A DNA stretch of 64,000 nucleotides from Astropecten irregularis (lineage: Eukaryota; Echinodermata; Asteroidea; Paxillosida; Astropectinidae): positions 10,168,001 to 10,232,000 of the forward strand of contig OZ020254.1 in the NCBI GenBank assembly GCA_963971285.1, given 5' to 3'. This document shows positions 47,440 to 59,200 of the stretch, one piece after another. The notes under the pieces are model-generated. The model was not told the DNA's origin, made no database searches, and worked only from the letters and a program-made list of their open reading frames with translations. A program made the position numbers and the translations under genes. Numbering within the stretch: the stretch's first letter is position 1; each line of letters starts with the position of its first letter.

Positions 47440-49680
47440 ATTTTGTTTTTAGACATGAGAAAACTTAAATAAAAATCAACAACATATTTCCAATTACAAT
47501 TTGTATACAATCTAAAATATAGAAACTGTACACGTACTTTACATACACATGTATACATGTACATGTAGTACGTGTAGATCATGTAAAATCATGTGAACAA
47601 AACATTATCCAACATGCGTACAACAGGCTATGTCAAAGGTTCTAGTACAACACTCCACACCTGGTATCTGAGACAATGTAATTGAGTTGTCCAAAAAATT
47701 GTTTCATAAAGATGTGGCATGTGTGCAAAATAGAATTTACTTACAAATTCAAAGAGTAACTAGTCTTTGTCTGTATATGGTTGCACAATTAAGATCATGT
47801 ACTGTTCATCTACGACTCCAGCACAATAAATAATGCCCAACAACGAGATTGCATGTGAACAACATGTGAACAACGGATGCAGTTCACAGAATTTCTGTTT
47901 CTATTGAAGCAGTCTCCATATAATTCAATCATTATAATACCAGTACACAGTTTGTAGACCTCTCTCTCTAGTCTAAAACCTATTGTAGGAAAGCAAATGA
48001 ACCATATACTGTGTGGTTGTGTGTGCAGTGAATAATAATTAAGGACAAGGCCATGATTTTTCTGTGTGTACAGTAAGCAAAGACTGATCCAAACTGATAC
48101 GGTATACGTGTACAAATGTATGTAGGGAAATCTAGACCAGTATAAATTGTAGAACCAACCGACAGAGAACAGCTGAGTTGACGGTAAATGAAACTCAGTC
48201 TCGGTCATGCGAACAGGACCATCACCATGATGCAAGTATATATGACCACGGAGGAACAGTCTGTTTTCCTTCCTCCATGGTATGACCATACAGCTCTATG
48301 GTATGACCAATAGTACATTGACACCAAATGAACCTACATATACATTGGTCTTATGCTCAAGGCCAGAGTAACCTGACAACTGCTTATTAAGTTGTACATA
48401 AAAGTTCAAGTTCTAAGGGGGAAGGTTGATCATCTGCTTCCTCAAAATGATGGAATCTAAAGAACATTCACAGTTCTGCTGCATTTCACTCATCCCAGTC
48501 CACAAACAAAGTAACCCCCCATTGCCCTCAATAAGTTATCCTTGAGTTAATCCAATTCTAACCTAATTTTCTCCACATATCATTGATTTGCACTTATTCT
48601 GTGTTTTAGTTAATTTTCTAAAACTGTACAAATTATAAATGTTCACGTTGTTTGTTTCTCATAGCACAAAGATTAGCATGCATAGCACACATTACTAACT
48701 AGCATTCCTGTCATAAAAACAATTAAAGGGCGGACAAACCCTGGACTTTTGGCATACTGATAGTGTTCAGAGCATGTATCATGACACTATTATTGTGTAA
48801 TATGTCTTTTGAAGAACTAATTATGAAGTTATTCAATGTTTTTGAGACCATAGTCGTCTGCTTGCATCTCCCACGGGAGGCCACCATGTTTTCAAGCAAT
48901 CCGCCATGTGATGACGTTTCAGAGGACTCAAGCAGAGTGTGACGTACGTATACACATTAACAAATGCACACAACTTACGCTCAATATGCAAAAACTACTC
49001 GCAATCAAGATGTAAACAGCCCATTGTTGAAAAAAAGGAGGATTATAACTTTGCTTGTTAGGAATAAAATGAAAAGTCTTTTGACAGCTTTTTAAAATGT
49101 CTGAGAGAAAATTTATGTTCGCAAGAAAACCAGGTTTTGAAATGACAGACGGAGCATCAAGATTTTCATCCATTAGCAAATTGGATCCAAATGCTCTGAT
49201 GTGTCGTCCCTTGCTGCAGCTCCAGATCCATCCTGATCAGTGGTATTAATGGATTCACTATTGATGCAAATTGCATTAATTAAACCATCAATTGCATCAA
49301 CTCCAGCACATTTGTGGAATTATGTTTCCTGTACATCTGACCTCCCAACATCTGATTTTACAAATTCCTAAAGACTTTGCAAGAGAGCGAAGTGACCACG
49401 AGCCAGGGGAGCGGGTGGAGGGTGGTGCCCCCTTTCATAGGGAGCTTTTTCAATTAATGGGGTTAGGGTACCAGGTTTACATGTAGACTAGCAAACAGTC
49501 GCACACGGAGTGAAATAGCAGAAGTCACGGCTGATGCGTGGACTGAAAAACAGTAAACTTGCGCACTCAATATTCATTATGCCACGTGGCTGGTAAAAAT
49601 CTACTTTTTCGGAAAATAATGGGTAAAAGTGGAAAATCGTAATCAACTAAAAAAAGCGGAAATTTTCCGCCAAAAGCGGA
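47440..49680. other. NT5C2 intron 1, no feature recognised
   Basis: Within the first intron if the 52.6-kb exon is correct. Open frames here have no known family. TACATGTACATGTAG-type palindromes are common near 47.55 kb. Confidence 0.4.
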
Positions 49681-49729
49681 AAGGTTGGGAGGTCTGTGTA
49701 CATGTATATACATTTTGCATTGTATACCA

Positions 49730-49820
49730 AACCCCCCCCCCCCACCCCACCCCCTTTCCCTCTAGATATGATTGAACCACTAGTGACTTGGACCTTTTTT
49801 TTTTTTTTTTTTTTTTTGCC
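49730..49820. repeat. Poly-C and poly-T tracts
   Basis: C-rich run (49,732-49,755) and a T run of about 24 (49,794-49,817), separated by ordinary sequence. Confidence 0.8.
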
Positions 49821-50311
49821 CAGTATGGAAATCTGCTCATCCAAATTCTACTCTAAGCAATCAACAGACAGGAAACCAGTCACAAGCAAAATGTAAACAT
49901 GAGTCACACAGAATTTGGGTTGGTAACCTGAAATTCCCAAACAAAGATCGTCCATGCTTTGAAGTCTATGTTAATAAGCGTATAATTTTAAGCATATTTT
50001 ATTTTAAGTGTATTGTATGCCTTATTGTAGGCATACACCTGTAGCAATTTTGTGGAACCTGCAAAAACAGGTGGAAAGAGAAAATTTCAACATTTACCAG
50101 TAATTAAAGAAAAACATTAAAAAGAATTTTTGGCAAAAAACAAATTCAAACTCCAAATCAAACATGTCCTCGTAATCCCAAATCTGGTCAAAACAATTTT
50201 CAATTCCTAGAACTACAAAGCCTAGTCAAGCCACATACCGGTACTTAACTTCATTTAAATTCACAAACCCTACACTAAATGTTACCTACAGCTAGGAGCT
50301 CCAATTCTAAC

Positions 50312-50365
50312 AAACAAACAAACAAACAAACACCCCAACACCCCAACAAACAAACAAACAAACAC
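50312..50365 (+). repeat. (AAAC)n microsatellite
   Basis: Two AAAC blocks separated by ACACCCCAACACCCC. Confidence 0.85.
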
Positions 50366-50689
50366 TCTAATTAAGGTCCAAATTTTGTTTTAAAGGAGCA
50401 GGCCCTTTCTATTTTTTTAAAGGGGCTTCCTTGGACAGGAAGGTTAATAAAAGACCTGGACAAGAGGGAATATTGGTCTCTTGCCAAACATGTCCAAGCC
50501 TGCATAGTTAGATAATGCTGACCAGTGACCAGCAATTCTGTCCTTGTGCAAACAAACTGTCAACAAGGACCCCCTCCCACCACCCCAATCAGCTGTTCCA
50601 CACAATAGCTGTTCAATTCAGTGCAGAGAGCACTGATTGAGTGGTCTCTGCAATCAATAATGATTTGCATACACACTGTATTTGAGTCA

Positions 50690-50790
50690 CTTAATACATA
50701 ATTGTGTAATGCACAGTGGATGGTGCAGCAGTACATGCAGTGGACTTTATACCCATTGTAGTACTGCGCTGCCAGTGCAGGCCTAGGCCT
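50690..50790 (+). repeat. Direct repeat, copy 1 (pair with 54.1 kb)
   Basis: From ACTTAATACATAATTGTGTA to TGCCAGTGCAGGCCTAGGCC; differs from 54,104-54,204 at about one base in 100. Confidence 0.85.
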
Positions 50791-51094
50791 GCCCTGAACT
50801 TCCATTGTATTATGATAAAATCCATTGATATTAATTTGATGTCAGCAGGGTTACTGGTATCTGGTTTCAGCACAGATTAATTAAGGAACCTTGCTCTATC
50901 AGGGGTTTCAGGAGAAAACAGGTTAAAGGTTGAGATTGAAAATTGAAACCCACTGAAAGTCTGAAACACCAATAAAATTTGACAATTTGCTTTGTTTGAA
51001 ATTTAGTCATACAATAGATGCTGTAATAAACAAAAATTGCTGTTGACTTCAATTAGGTTAGTTCAAATCTTATGAAATGTTTATTGTATAATTT

Positions 51095-51225
51095 TGTGCT
51101 GTACACTACATATGTACATGTTTTAGTCATTACTTGCTGCAAACTGCTCATCAACCCAAAATAACGAACTGAAACTAAAATGATAGAGTTTGGAGGGCCG
51201 GATCTTTCTCAAAAGTATAAATTTA
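51095..51225 (-). repeat. Family C repeat, antisense
   Basis: TTACTTGCTGCAAACTGCTCATCAACC, AAATAACGA, then GAGTTTGGAGGGCC and GGATCTTTCTCAAA; complement of the family order. Confidence 0.6.
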
Positions 51226-51424
51226 ATGAGATTTTGCAGCAATTTGGAAGTTAAGAGCGTGTTATTGTACCATTAACTTTCTGTCGACTGTCTTTTTTGT
51301 ATAGGTCAGCGCAGAGTGACGCCATTCCAAATGGTAATGAACTTGCCAACCTTAGAGCGATGAAAACAAATTGGCAAGTTGTATGGTTTTTATTTCTAAG
51401 ACAATAAGCTGCCAGAATTGTTTA

Positions 51425-52008
51425 ATCTTAGGATACAGTACCGGTACTTCAAAGAAGAATTATTTCTTGTCTGAGGACAAACTATGACTCGACAATGGCA
51501 GTCGTACAGAACATGATCTCTGAACAAATTTCTTAACAAAAATACTTGTGGGAACAAATTTTGAATCACGACTCAACGACGGACAGTGTGCATTTTGTTT
51601 GTATGTGATTTGTCCGTAGCTTGCACCATCTACACGTTAGTTTTCATCAATTGTCAAATTCATGAGAATGAAAGTACTTGGATGTATGCACTGATTTATT
51701 GCTGAATCTTCTTATAAACTGATAATATTTTCGAAAAAAAAATCAAAACCTTGTCAACTTGCCAACTTAGTATACGGTACTTCAAAGAAGGATTATTGTC
51801 TGAGAAAAACTAGGTGACTCGACAATGAAAGTCATACAGTAGACGATTTCTGCTCCTTGACAAAAATATTCGGTTTCAAAAACATTTCTCGACAACGGAC
51901 GGTTTGTGCGTGATTTGTCCATAGGCTTGCGCCATCTAGGCCCATGTTGGTTTTCATCGGTTGTCAAGTTCATGAGAATGAAAGTACCCGGATGTCCGCG
52001 CTGATCTA
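51425..52008 (+). repeat. Two diverged direct repeats of about 250 bp
   Basis: ACGGTACTTCAAAGAAG at 51,436 and 51,775; ACTCGACAATG; GTGATTTGTCC; CATGAGAATGAAAGTAC at 51,661 and 51,971, all in the same order. Both copies occur upstream of a SINE at 52,009. Confidence 0.7.
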
Positions 52009-52142
52009 TAGGGACACCACCAACGCTGAATAGCTCAGTTGGTAACGTTAGCGCGCCTGTACGTTATTCGGGACGTCGCCGATTCGAATCCCACTCCCAC
52101 TGCCCACTCCAGTCAATTGTTCTTTGTTCATTTTTCAATTAT
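52009..52142 (+). mobile_element. Family B tRNA-derived SINE
   Basis: GGGACACCACCAACGCTGAA, TAGCTCAGTTGGTAACGTTA, CGATTCGAATCCCACTCCC, then TTGTTCTTTGTTCATTTTTCAAT. Confidence 0.75.
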
Positions 52143-52156
52143 GACTGAGGGGGTTA

Positions 52157-52356
52157 GTGTAGTTTACGCCACCCATATTATTTTCAGTATTTATTTACCT
52201 TCTTCTGTTCCAAAATGAGATTCGTTACTTCAAGCAAATTTATTCATGGGTCCTGAAAACCCTAAAATGAACTTATTTCAGCAATATTTCAGTGAAAACA
52301 AAACAGTTTCTTACCCAAATAAATACTGAAAATAATATGGGTGGCGTAAACTACAC
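52157..52356. mobile_element. Harbinger-like MITE with TTA target duplication
   Basis: Left GTGTAGTTTACGCCACCCAT and right ATGGGTGGCGTAAACTACAC are exact inverses, and the match continues inward for about 42 bases through ATTATTTTCAGTATTTATTT. TTA lies on both sides (52,154-52,156 and 52,357-52,359), as for PIF/Harbinger insertions. 200 bp, no coding capacity. The perfect arms mean recent insertion or strong selection on the fold. Confidence 0.8.
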
Positions 52357-52612
52357 TTAGGCCTAGGGGCCTATGCCTGACTGAGATTGATTGCAGGTAA
52401 ACTTTAAAGCAAAATTCACAAAAATACAGTACATCCACATCCGGGGTAGCCTACATGACTTGACCTCGCAACTTGCAAGTCAAAATCGCCAGCTGACGGA
52501 ACAAGATTAGCCGTACACAAAGGCCAAAAAAAAAACCACTGGAATAATTTTCTTTATCAATTTTTTACAACCACTTGGCACACTAACCATGCTAACCCTT
52601 CAGATTACTCAC

Positions 52613-52860
52613 CTATTTCACGCCTTTACCCGAAAGTGCAACGGCAAATTAACAGAGAAAATAGGAGCACAATTCGTAGCAAACCAGAGCAGGTTGTAAA
52701 TTAAGGAGCTCTTGAGTAATATTCCAAAGTTCCACTGGAGCTATCTCCAGTGAGCTAACTGTTGAGATAGAACGCAAATTGACAGTTTGATCAGCTGATT
52801 GTTTGTGTGTGCAAGTTTTGCAACGTACAATAAAAATGCGACACAAAAGACAGATACCTC
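52613..52860 (-). other. nt5c2: Probable NT5C2 first (untranslated) exon
   Basis: A strong donor, GAAATAG|GTGAGTAAT, is at 52,612 on the minus strand. The sequence upstream has no long open frame and mixed composition, as expected for a 5' UTR. The coding exon at 44.57 kb needs such an upstream exon, and no better donor was found nearer. The resulting first intron is about 8 kb. Assignment rests on splice signals and order. Confidence 0.4.
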
Positions 52861-52873
52861 AATCTAGGTGACG

Positions 52874-52890
52874 CTTAAATACAATACAAC
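52874..52890 (-). promoter_or_regulatory. Possible TATA-like element of NT5C2
   Basis: GTATTGTATTTAAGCG on the minus strand, 20-30 bases before the presumed start of the untranslated exon. Confidence 0.2.
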
Positions 52891-53388
52891 GTGTACGTAA
52901 GGCGTCTGGGTTCCTGCTTAGACTGAGTGGCACAGCAAGAGGGCGCTCGTCTAAAAAGGAAAAGAAAAAATTAATGGGCGTGACCAAACGACAGGTAGTT
53001 TCCTACTACGGAAGCCGGATGGTGCCAGAGGGAATTTCTTTTTTGACAAGTGCGTGAATATTTTTTTGTGTATGCCAGATAATTATGGTGGCCGCAAGAT
53101 TAGGCTACACAAATATTTACAAATACATATTTACAAATATTAACAATATTTTTTAGCAATAGTTGCAGGAGCAACAGCAATTAAACTGCAGCAGCAACGA
53201 ACAGCTGTGACATAGGCCTATCTCAAGTCAATTTTATAAGGAATAAAAGTATGCACAATTTGTTTTCAGGGGTAGCGGAAAATAATTATTGAACACGAGT
53301 TGTCTATCAGTTAGACAACTAATTACATGTAGAAATCGTCGTTTCAGAAAATGAGGTTTTAATATTGTGTGTGTAGATAGATAATGTA

Positions 53389-53741
53389 TTAAAGGTAATA
53401 TCATACTTTGGTTTTTGTCAAAGAAATACAGATTCCTGGGCAAAACATCAAGGTATAGATACAATAATAGTCATCTGTGAAAATTTCAGTCCCATATGGT
53501 GTCCACTTTACGAGAAAAGAGTGAAAAACGGCCACAGTATTTTTCCCTTTTTTTCTTTAAAAGATCACAAATAATTTTGGTCACTGGTTTTACTCTTTTC
53601 TGGATAAATACAGCATTTCAGGCAGGAAAGTTTTAACGGTATGTTTATACCATCACCATCTGTATACCTTGTGAACAGTTATAGGTAAATCTGTGAAGAT
53701 TTCTGTTTCAGTATGCTACCAAAGTATGATACTACCTTTAA
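53389..53741. mobile_element. Family A palindromic MITE, copy 10
   Basis: TTAAAGGTAATATCATACTT to AAGTATGATACTACCTTTAA; both TTAA edges kept. Orientation opposite to copy 1. Confidence 0.8.
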
Positions 53742-53824
53742 AGGTACACAGAACCCTAGATCTGTCAATTTCTCAGCGTTGGCAAATTTTGCAATTAATC
53801 AATTTCTTTCATTTCAAAATTAAA

Positions 53825-53905
53825 TAAAGAAATACAAGTAGCACTAAACTAGAGTTTAAAATGTGCATGAGCTTTCGTAGCAACAACTACTTCATCAGAT
53901 CATTT
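53825..53905 (-). ncRNA. Hammerhead-like core motif in a dispersed repeat
   Basis: On the minus strand CTGATGA-AGTAGTTGTTGCTAC-GAAAGCT occurs at about 53,903-53,875. CTGATGA and GAAA are the invariant core strands of hammerhead ribozymes, and GTAG...CTAC between them forms a short stem II with loop TTGTTG. The UH cleavage strand and stems I and III are not evident, so activity is doubtful. A decayed relative is at 7.8 kb. Confidence 0.35.
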
Positions 53906-54103
53906 AAAAAAAAAAAGCAGAAAAGAACACCACCGAGTACACACTCTAAAAGCTTTTTATTAATCAATAACTCACACACAATCTAAACAAAATTGACATC
54001 TCAATAATGCTTCATATACATGTACTACCGATCAACGCATTCAAACAAAACTACAAAATAAGAGCAATAATATCAAATATGTTGTAAGTAACTTGTAAGT
54101 AAC

Positions 54104-54204
54104 TTAATACATAATTGTGTAATGCACAGTGGATTGTGCAGCAGTACATGCAGTGGACTTTATACCCATTGTAGTACTGCGCTGCCAGTGCAGGCCTAGG
54201 CCTT
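54104..54204 (+). repeat. Direct repeat, copy 2
   Basis: Same 100 bases as at 50,690, in the same orientation. Confidence 0.85.
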
Positions 54205-54209
54205 AAATC

Positions 54210-55520
54210 CATTATTTTTAATTATCATAATTTTTCTCTGGTGGTTAGCAGGAAAATATTTGATAAAGATGCCATTTCGCTGCAATTAGACATAGTTTGA
54301 CAGTTTGACAAATAGTGAATGCCCAAGTTATCCAATTTCATCTGTATGATTATTTATAGATAAAAAGAACTTAAAATTGTAGAGAATGATGAGGGTAGTT
54401 CCACGGTAATGTAAGTTACCTGTTTATCGACTTGATCAAACTTGTTTTATTCCTTGATCAATCATTCTTGAAAGACTCTGATTTTAAAAATGTTTTATTG
54501 GAATCAGCAAGTAAACCACATATGGTTCCTTAAAATGCATGCAAATATGCGCAAAAAAGAGATAACTTACGTTACAAGATGTCCCCAAATCGTTGAAATG
54601 CTCGGAGGGTGGTTTTGATCGAAGGAAAATTTGGAAGAGTGAATCGGTTTTTTTTTCACAACGGAGAAAGACATTTGAGTAATTTGAATTTGAGTTAAAT
54701 GTTTCAAAGTAAAGCTGGAAAGCTGGTATGATCATATACTAGCCAAAAAGTTCCAATCATTGCCTTGTTAATTTTTGGAATAATAACATTTAACACTTTA
54801 CAATAATTTGGGATGTTATTTCTGTTACTGTCCCCCAATATCAACTTAGTTATTCGATGTTGAATGAAATTCTGTGGTTGTGTATCAAATTTATAAAAGA
54901 TGATTTTATGATGTTATCAATTATACTTTTCTACAAGTGAAATAAGCATATCAAAAGTTGGAAAAAGGTTATTGCATGAATTCCATCTTAACTATGAAAA
55001 ATCTGTCTAAACAGTAAAAACATAATTATCTATAAAATATTGATGACTTTAAAGACAAAAGTACAACTTATTAGCCAAGAGGGCAACACAGTGGAAGATG
55101 AAACAGTCTATAAGTCTGGCTCACTATACTTATACAGTAATAGAGACTGGGTACCATGCAGGTTGCCATGGGATAGTCTGTTGGTTGCTATATGTGTCCA
55201 GTACATTTTGGAACATTTTACCATCTCCTTTGCTTAAATTATGCAAAGCAAGTAACATACTCTTGTCTGATCACAAACTTATCAGGATCCATGTTTGAAA
55301 TAAAGGGAAAACACATTTTTTTAATGGAAGGACAGTTAAATCTTTCTAATTCAATCATTAAAAAACTTCAATTCTCTATAAAAATAACTTCAACGCACAG
55401 ACCTGGACTAACCAGAAATGTTAATAACAACTACTTTTTCACACAAAAAGTTTGACTTCGCCCTGCTGTACATTTCACGAGAGTTACTCAAACTCAGTCA
55501 AGGTGTTTGTTTCTGCAGGA
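54210..55520. other. Intergenic region, nothing recognised
   Basis: Between the NT5C2 5' end and the 3' end of the next gene. Three overlapping plus-strand frames near 55.04-55.45 kb have no recognised family or splice sites. Confidence 0.4.
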
Positions 55521-55837
55521 CGGAGTGTAAATAAAATTTAGAACTAATAAAACCATATATTTATTCAAATAACAAACTCTCAACTTTTATAATAATCTCT
55601 TCTTTAAAAAAGCAAACAAAATTTATTCAAGGTGTACTACAGGATGGAATTAAGAAAAAATAACATCATTTCACAATTTTTTACAAGTATAAAAAAATAA
55701 TAAAAAATCTACCTCACAATTTAAACCGATATAGAAATTGAGCACATCATCTATTACGTGGAATGTTATCAAACTACACAAAATAAAAAAAACCTTTGTC
55801 ACATTTTACACCCAAAAAATCACATAATCTGCGGTAT

Positions 55838-55843
55838 TTTTAT
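55838..55843 (-). terminator. Possible poly(A) signal of the MYND-tailed gene
   Basis: AATAAA on the minus strand, about 200 bases past the stop at 56,043. Other AATAAA matches occur near 55,560 and 55,615. The 3' UTR probably ends in this AT-rich stretch. Confidence 0.3.
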
Positions 55844-56042
55844 TTTTTTTTGAAAATCTCAAATTTGAAAAACATCTTTGAAAATCAGGGGAAAAAAAAA
55901 AAAAAACCAAATTCAAAGCAATCAAATGCAAAGTTAATACAAAAGACTTCTTTCATGGAATAATTAACTGTCGTAAGTTGTTATTCTAATGTAGGACTTG
56001 CAGGTCTTTTCAAATTGATGCAAGATTCATCACGGTGATTGT

Positions 56043-56206
56043 TTACACGCGTACATTGTCGACTGATGCTACGGCATAGCTAGAGCATTGCATGCTGTGG
56101 CGTATCCAATCCGAGGACTGGCACTGTGGACTGCAGTAAGTCTGCTGACGGCATAGGGAACACTCAAACTGGCCCACCAGTCCGCAAACGCACAGCTTGG
56201 ACACAT
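56043..56206 (-). CDS. Last exon: MYND-type zinc finger
   Basis: Acceptor TTTTTTTAATCCAG; stop TAA at 56,043. Residues read DVSKLCVCGLVGQF, then ECSLCRQQTYCSPQC and DWIRHSMQC. Spacing C-x-C-x7-C-x2-C-x5-C-x3-C-x7-H-x3-C fits MYND except that the first pair is C-x-C, not C-x2-C. MYND fingers bind short proline-containing peptides. 16 residues follow before the stop. Confidence 0.85.
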
Positions 56207-59200
56207 CTGGATTAAAAAAAAACCCATATAAATCGAAATTAGATAAAGAAATTGAAAAGAATCTGAACAGAAAGAAAAGTGGGAAAAATCAAGATATTTC
56301 AGGCTGTGATAAGACTTAACGATTGCTTAGCAATGTACAATAACAAATGGCATAATTAGGGGCGCAAAGGGAGGGGCACACAGGCTCAACTTTTTAGGTG
56401 GCTTAAAAAATGCAAAGGTAAGAAACCCCACGCCCCCCCCCCCCAAAAAAAAAAAAAAAAAAACGACAGGTAGCTTCCATAACTACAGCACAGAGTTAAC
56501 ATAAAGGGACTAGAGAAAAAATACAAAAATACAAATAAATTGACATAAGTTAGAGAGGTGAAAACAAACTTTTGAACTTAAAATAATCCGAAAAAAGGAA
56601 GCTGTACTGTTCAATTATTGGAAATCTTATCAAAGAAACAAAGAAAGAAAGATTCCAATTTCAAATTGCCTGATTTTGTTTTTGTCCATTTTAGCATCAG
56701 AAATTGGAATCAGGGGTGCAATTTTAGCGCTTGCCACAGGGACAGATTTCCTTAGATACGCCACTTGTAATAATACTCTCTCAGTTGTAGGGGCTAGAAT
56801 TTTGAGTTAAAACGTGACTCTTTTCAGAACCTTATATAAACTTGTATAAAGTTATTCTTGTAGAAGTATTTTTACACCCCACCATTTGGAAAAGGATAAC
56901 GTAAAACAAAATGGACAAGTTTCAAAGTTTGCAACATAAGTTTGCAACTTTCCATCAGATTGTATAACAGTTTGGCATGATTAGCTTGCTAAAAATAATT
57001 ATTGATTGTGAAAATTGAAAAAAAAAATCAGGAATTTCACGTAAGACCGACAAATTAAACATAATTTGTGAAGATGTTGCCCATACATTAAAACTGTGTG
57101 AAAACATAGGTCAAGTTATGTCTCCGGAATACAAAACTCTTGGGGGAATGATACTTTTTCTCATAATTATCATAATTTGATGAATTTCTACAAATTTCAT
57201 GAATTACACGAAAAGTGGGTTAGCATGACTCACCTTGATCTTTGACCCAGCGGAGCAGCACGCAGTTGGACCGATAGATCTCAGACATCACGGCCTTCTT
57301 CTCCCGGGCCCCGTCCACCTCCTTCAAGGTCTCGTCCAGGAGGATGAACTTCTTCTCCCTCAGCTTGGCCGGGAGGACACGCTTGACGTCCTCGCGCAAG
57401 GTTTTCAGTGTGCCCACCTTGTTGGCATTGACGCTGCCCAGCTTCTGGAATGTGCCATCTGGGTTCTTGAGCATGATCAACATCTTGATGCGGTCTTCCA
57501 ACACTGAGGTGACAAAGGAGTCAACGACAAATGAAGAAGTACAGAAATAACGTCAGGAACAACTAGAAAAATGTCTTAAGTGCTCTTTTTTTCTAAGGCG
57601 GTGAAGTCTTTGAAAGGCTGAATCATAATCCCAAAAATTGAAATTTGTAATGTGCACTCATTCTCAAACATTCGGGAATTCGTAATTGTTCTTCTGCTTA
57701 TGAACCTTCAGAGCATTCTAGAAACATTTTAGCAACATAGAGTTGATTCAGACTTAATAACTAACTCCTCCAACTCACTGGCTTCTGGTGGAGAGAAGTA
57801 ATTACCAAAGATCCTATAGCTGTGCAAGATAGCCTACGTACTGAAGTACGCACAGACGGCCATTTAAGTAAGCCAAAGTTACTGTTTTCATTTGGGATTG
57901 CGATCCTGGCCGAATAAATAATAATAATAGGCCTTAATAATGAATATAAAAATTATTCGGCTGAAAGTCTTATTTTACAACAATTGAATTTGCATTGGTA
58001 ACATCAGAAATATAGCTCCATTGCTTACTTAAAAGGCGGCCAAATGATACTTCACTTTTTGGGCTGAGTAGGTTATCTTGCGCCGCAAACGGCGCTATAC
58101 AATATCTTTGGTAATTACTGACAAAGTGCTTTGCTCATGAACACAAACATTTTGATCCCACGGCTAAGGTGTAACTCTCCGGAAACATTCCACAAGATCT
58201 TGAGTCTGGGGCACACCAGACCATGTGGCTACTGACATCTGATATGCTGTCAGACCTGGCTACATGGGGAGTCAGGTTGGTGTAGCGGTTCTTTCCTCGC
58301 CTTTCACCTCTCTGGTGGACCAGGTTCAAGTCCGGCTCGGTCCACAAATGGATTGGTTTTTCAGTCCCTACCTGATTCTGTGGGTTTCACCCGGAATAAT
58401 ACTCTGGGGTTTTCCTCCCACCTCTAAAACTGAATCTTCTTCTCATCATCTTTCCATAATAGGTTTCATCAGGCTTTCGAGCTACAGTACCTAGGGCGCT
58501 TTCGAGGAATCCTTGGTTTTATTGCCAGAAATAAATAAATACATGAAGCATCAGTACTAGGTGTTATGTGTGTGTGTGTGTGTGTTACACCTATGAGACC
58601 TCGACCCATGGTCGGTGAGAAAACTTACGTCGTTCCTCCTGGCCAGTTGCCTCGGTGAAGCCAGGTGGCAGGGCAGTCACGTCCACCTCTGGAGTGCGTC
58701 TTGGTGTGTTGGGAGAGTCATTACCGTTCTGATCGTTGAACCTTTACCAATCAGAAACAAAATTCAAAAACAAACACAAAACAAGTTTAAAATGTAAGCT
58801 TCGGTAAACTGAAATTGAAACACAAAAACAGACAAGCAGACAAGCAAACAATGAAACAGTGAAAATCTTAAAGAGGTCTGCATGAAAAAAGAGCACATGA
58901 AGTGATATTTAGACAAATGACATTGAGTTCTTAAGGAACCTAACCAATTCCATATGGTTCTCCATGGAATCAGTTCTTTCTGTTTGATTTCATCTAACAA
59001 AGTGGTTCTTAATTCATGCATTTCCTGGGGATATATTAAAAAAAAAAAGGATTCAAATTCCAAATTCTGAACCCAAAAATTCTTAATCTAAATTGATACT
59101 GAATCTCAATTTCAGAATCCAAATATTTTGAAAGTCTCCTAAATTCTTATTCAAACGTTATAATGTTATTATCTGAGTTTCATTCATTAAGTTCCATCAA

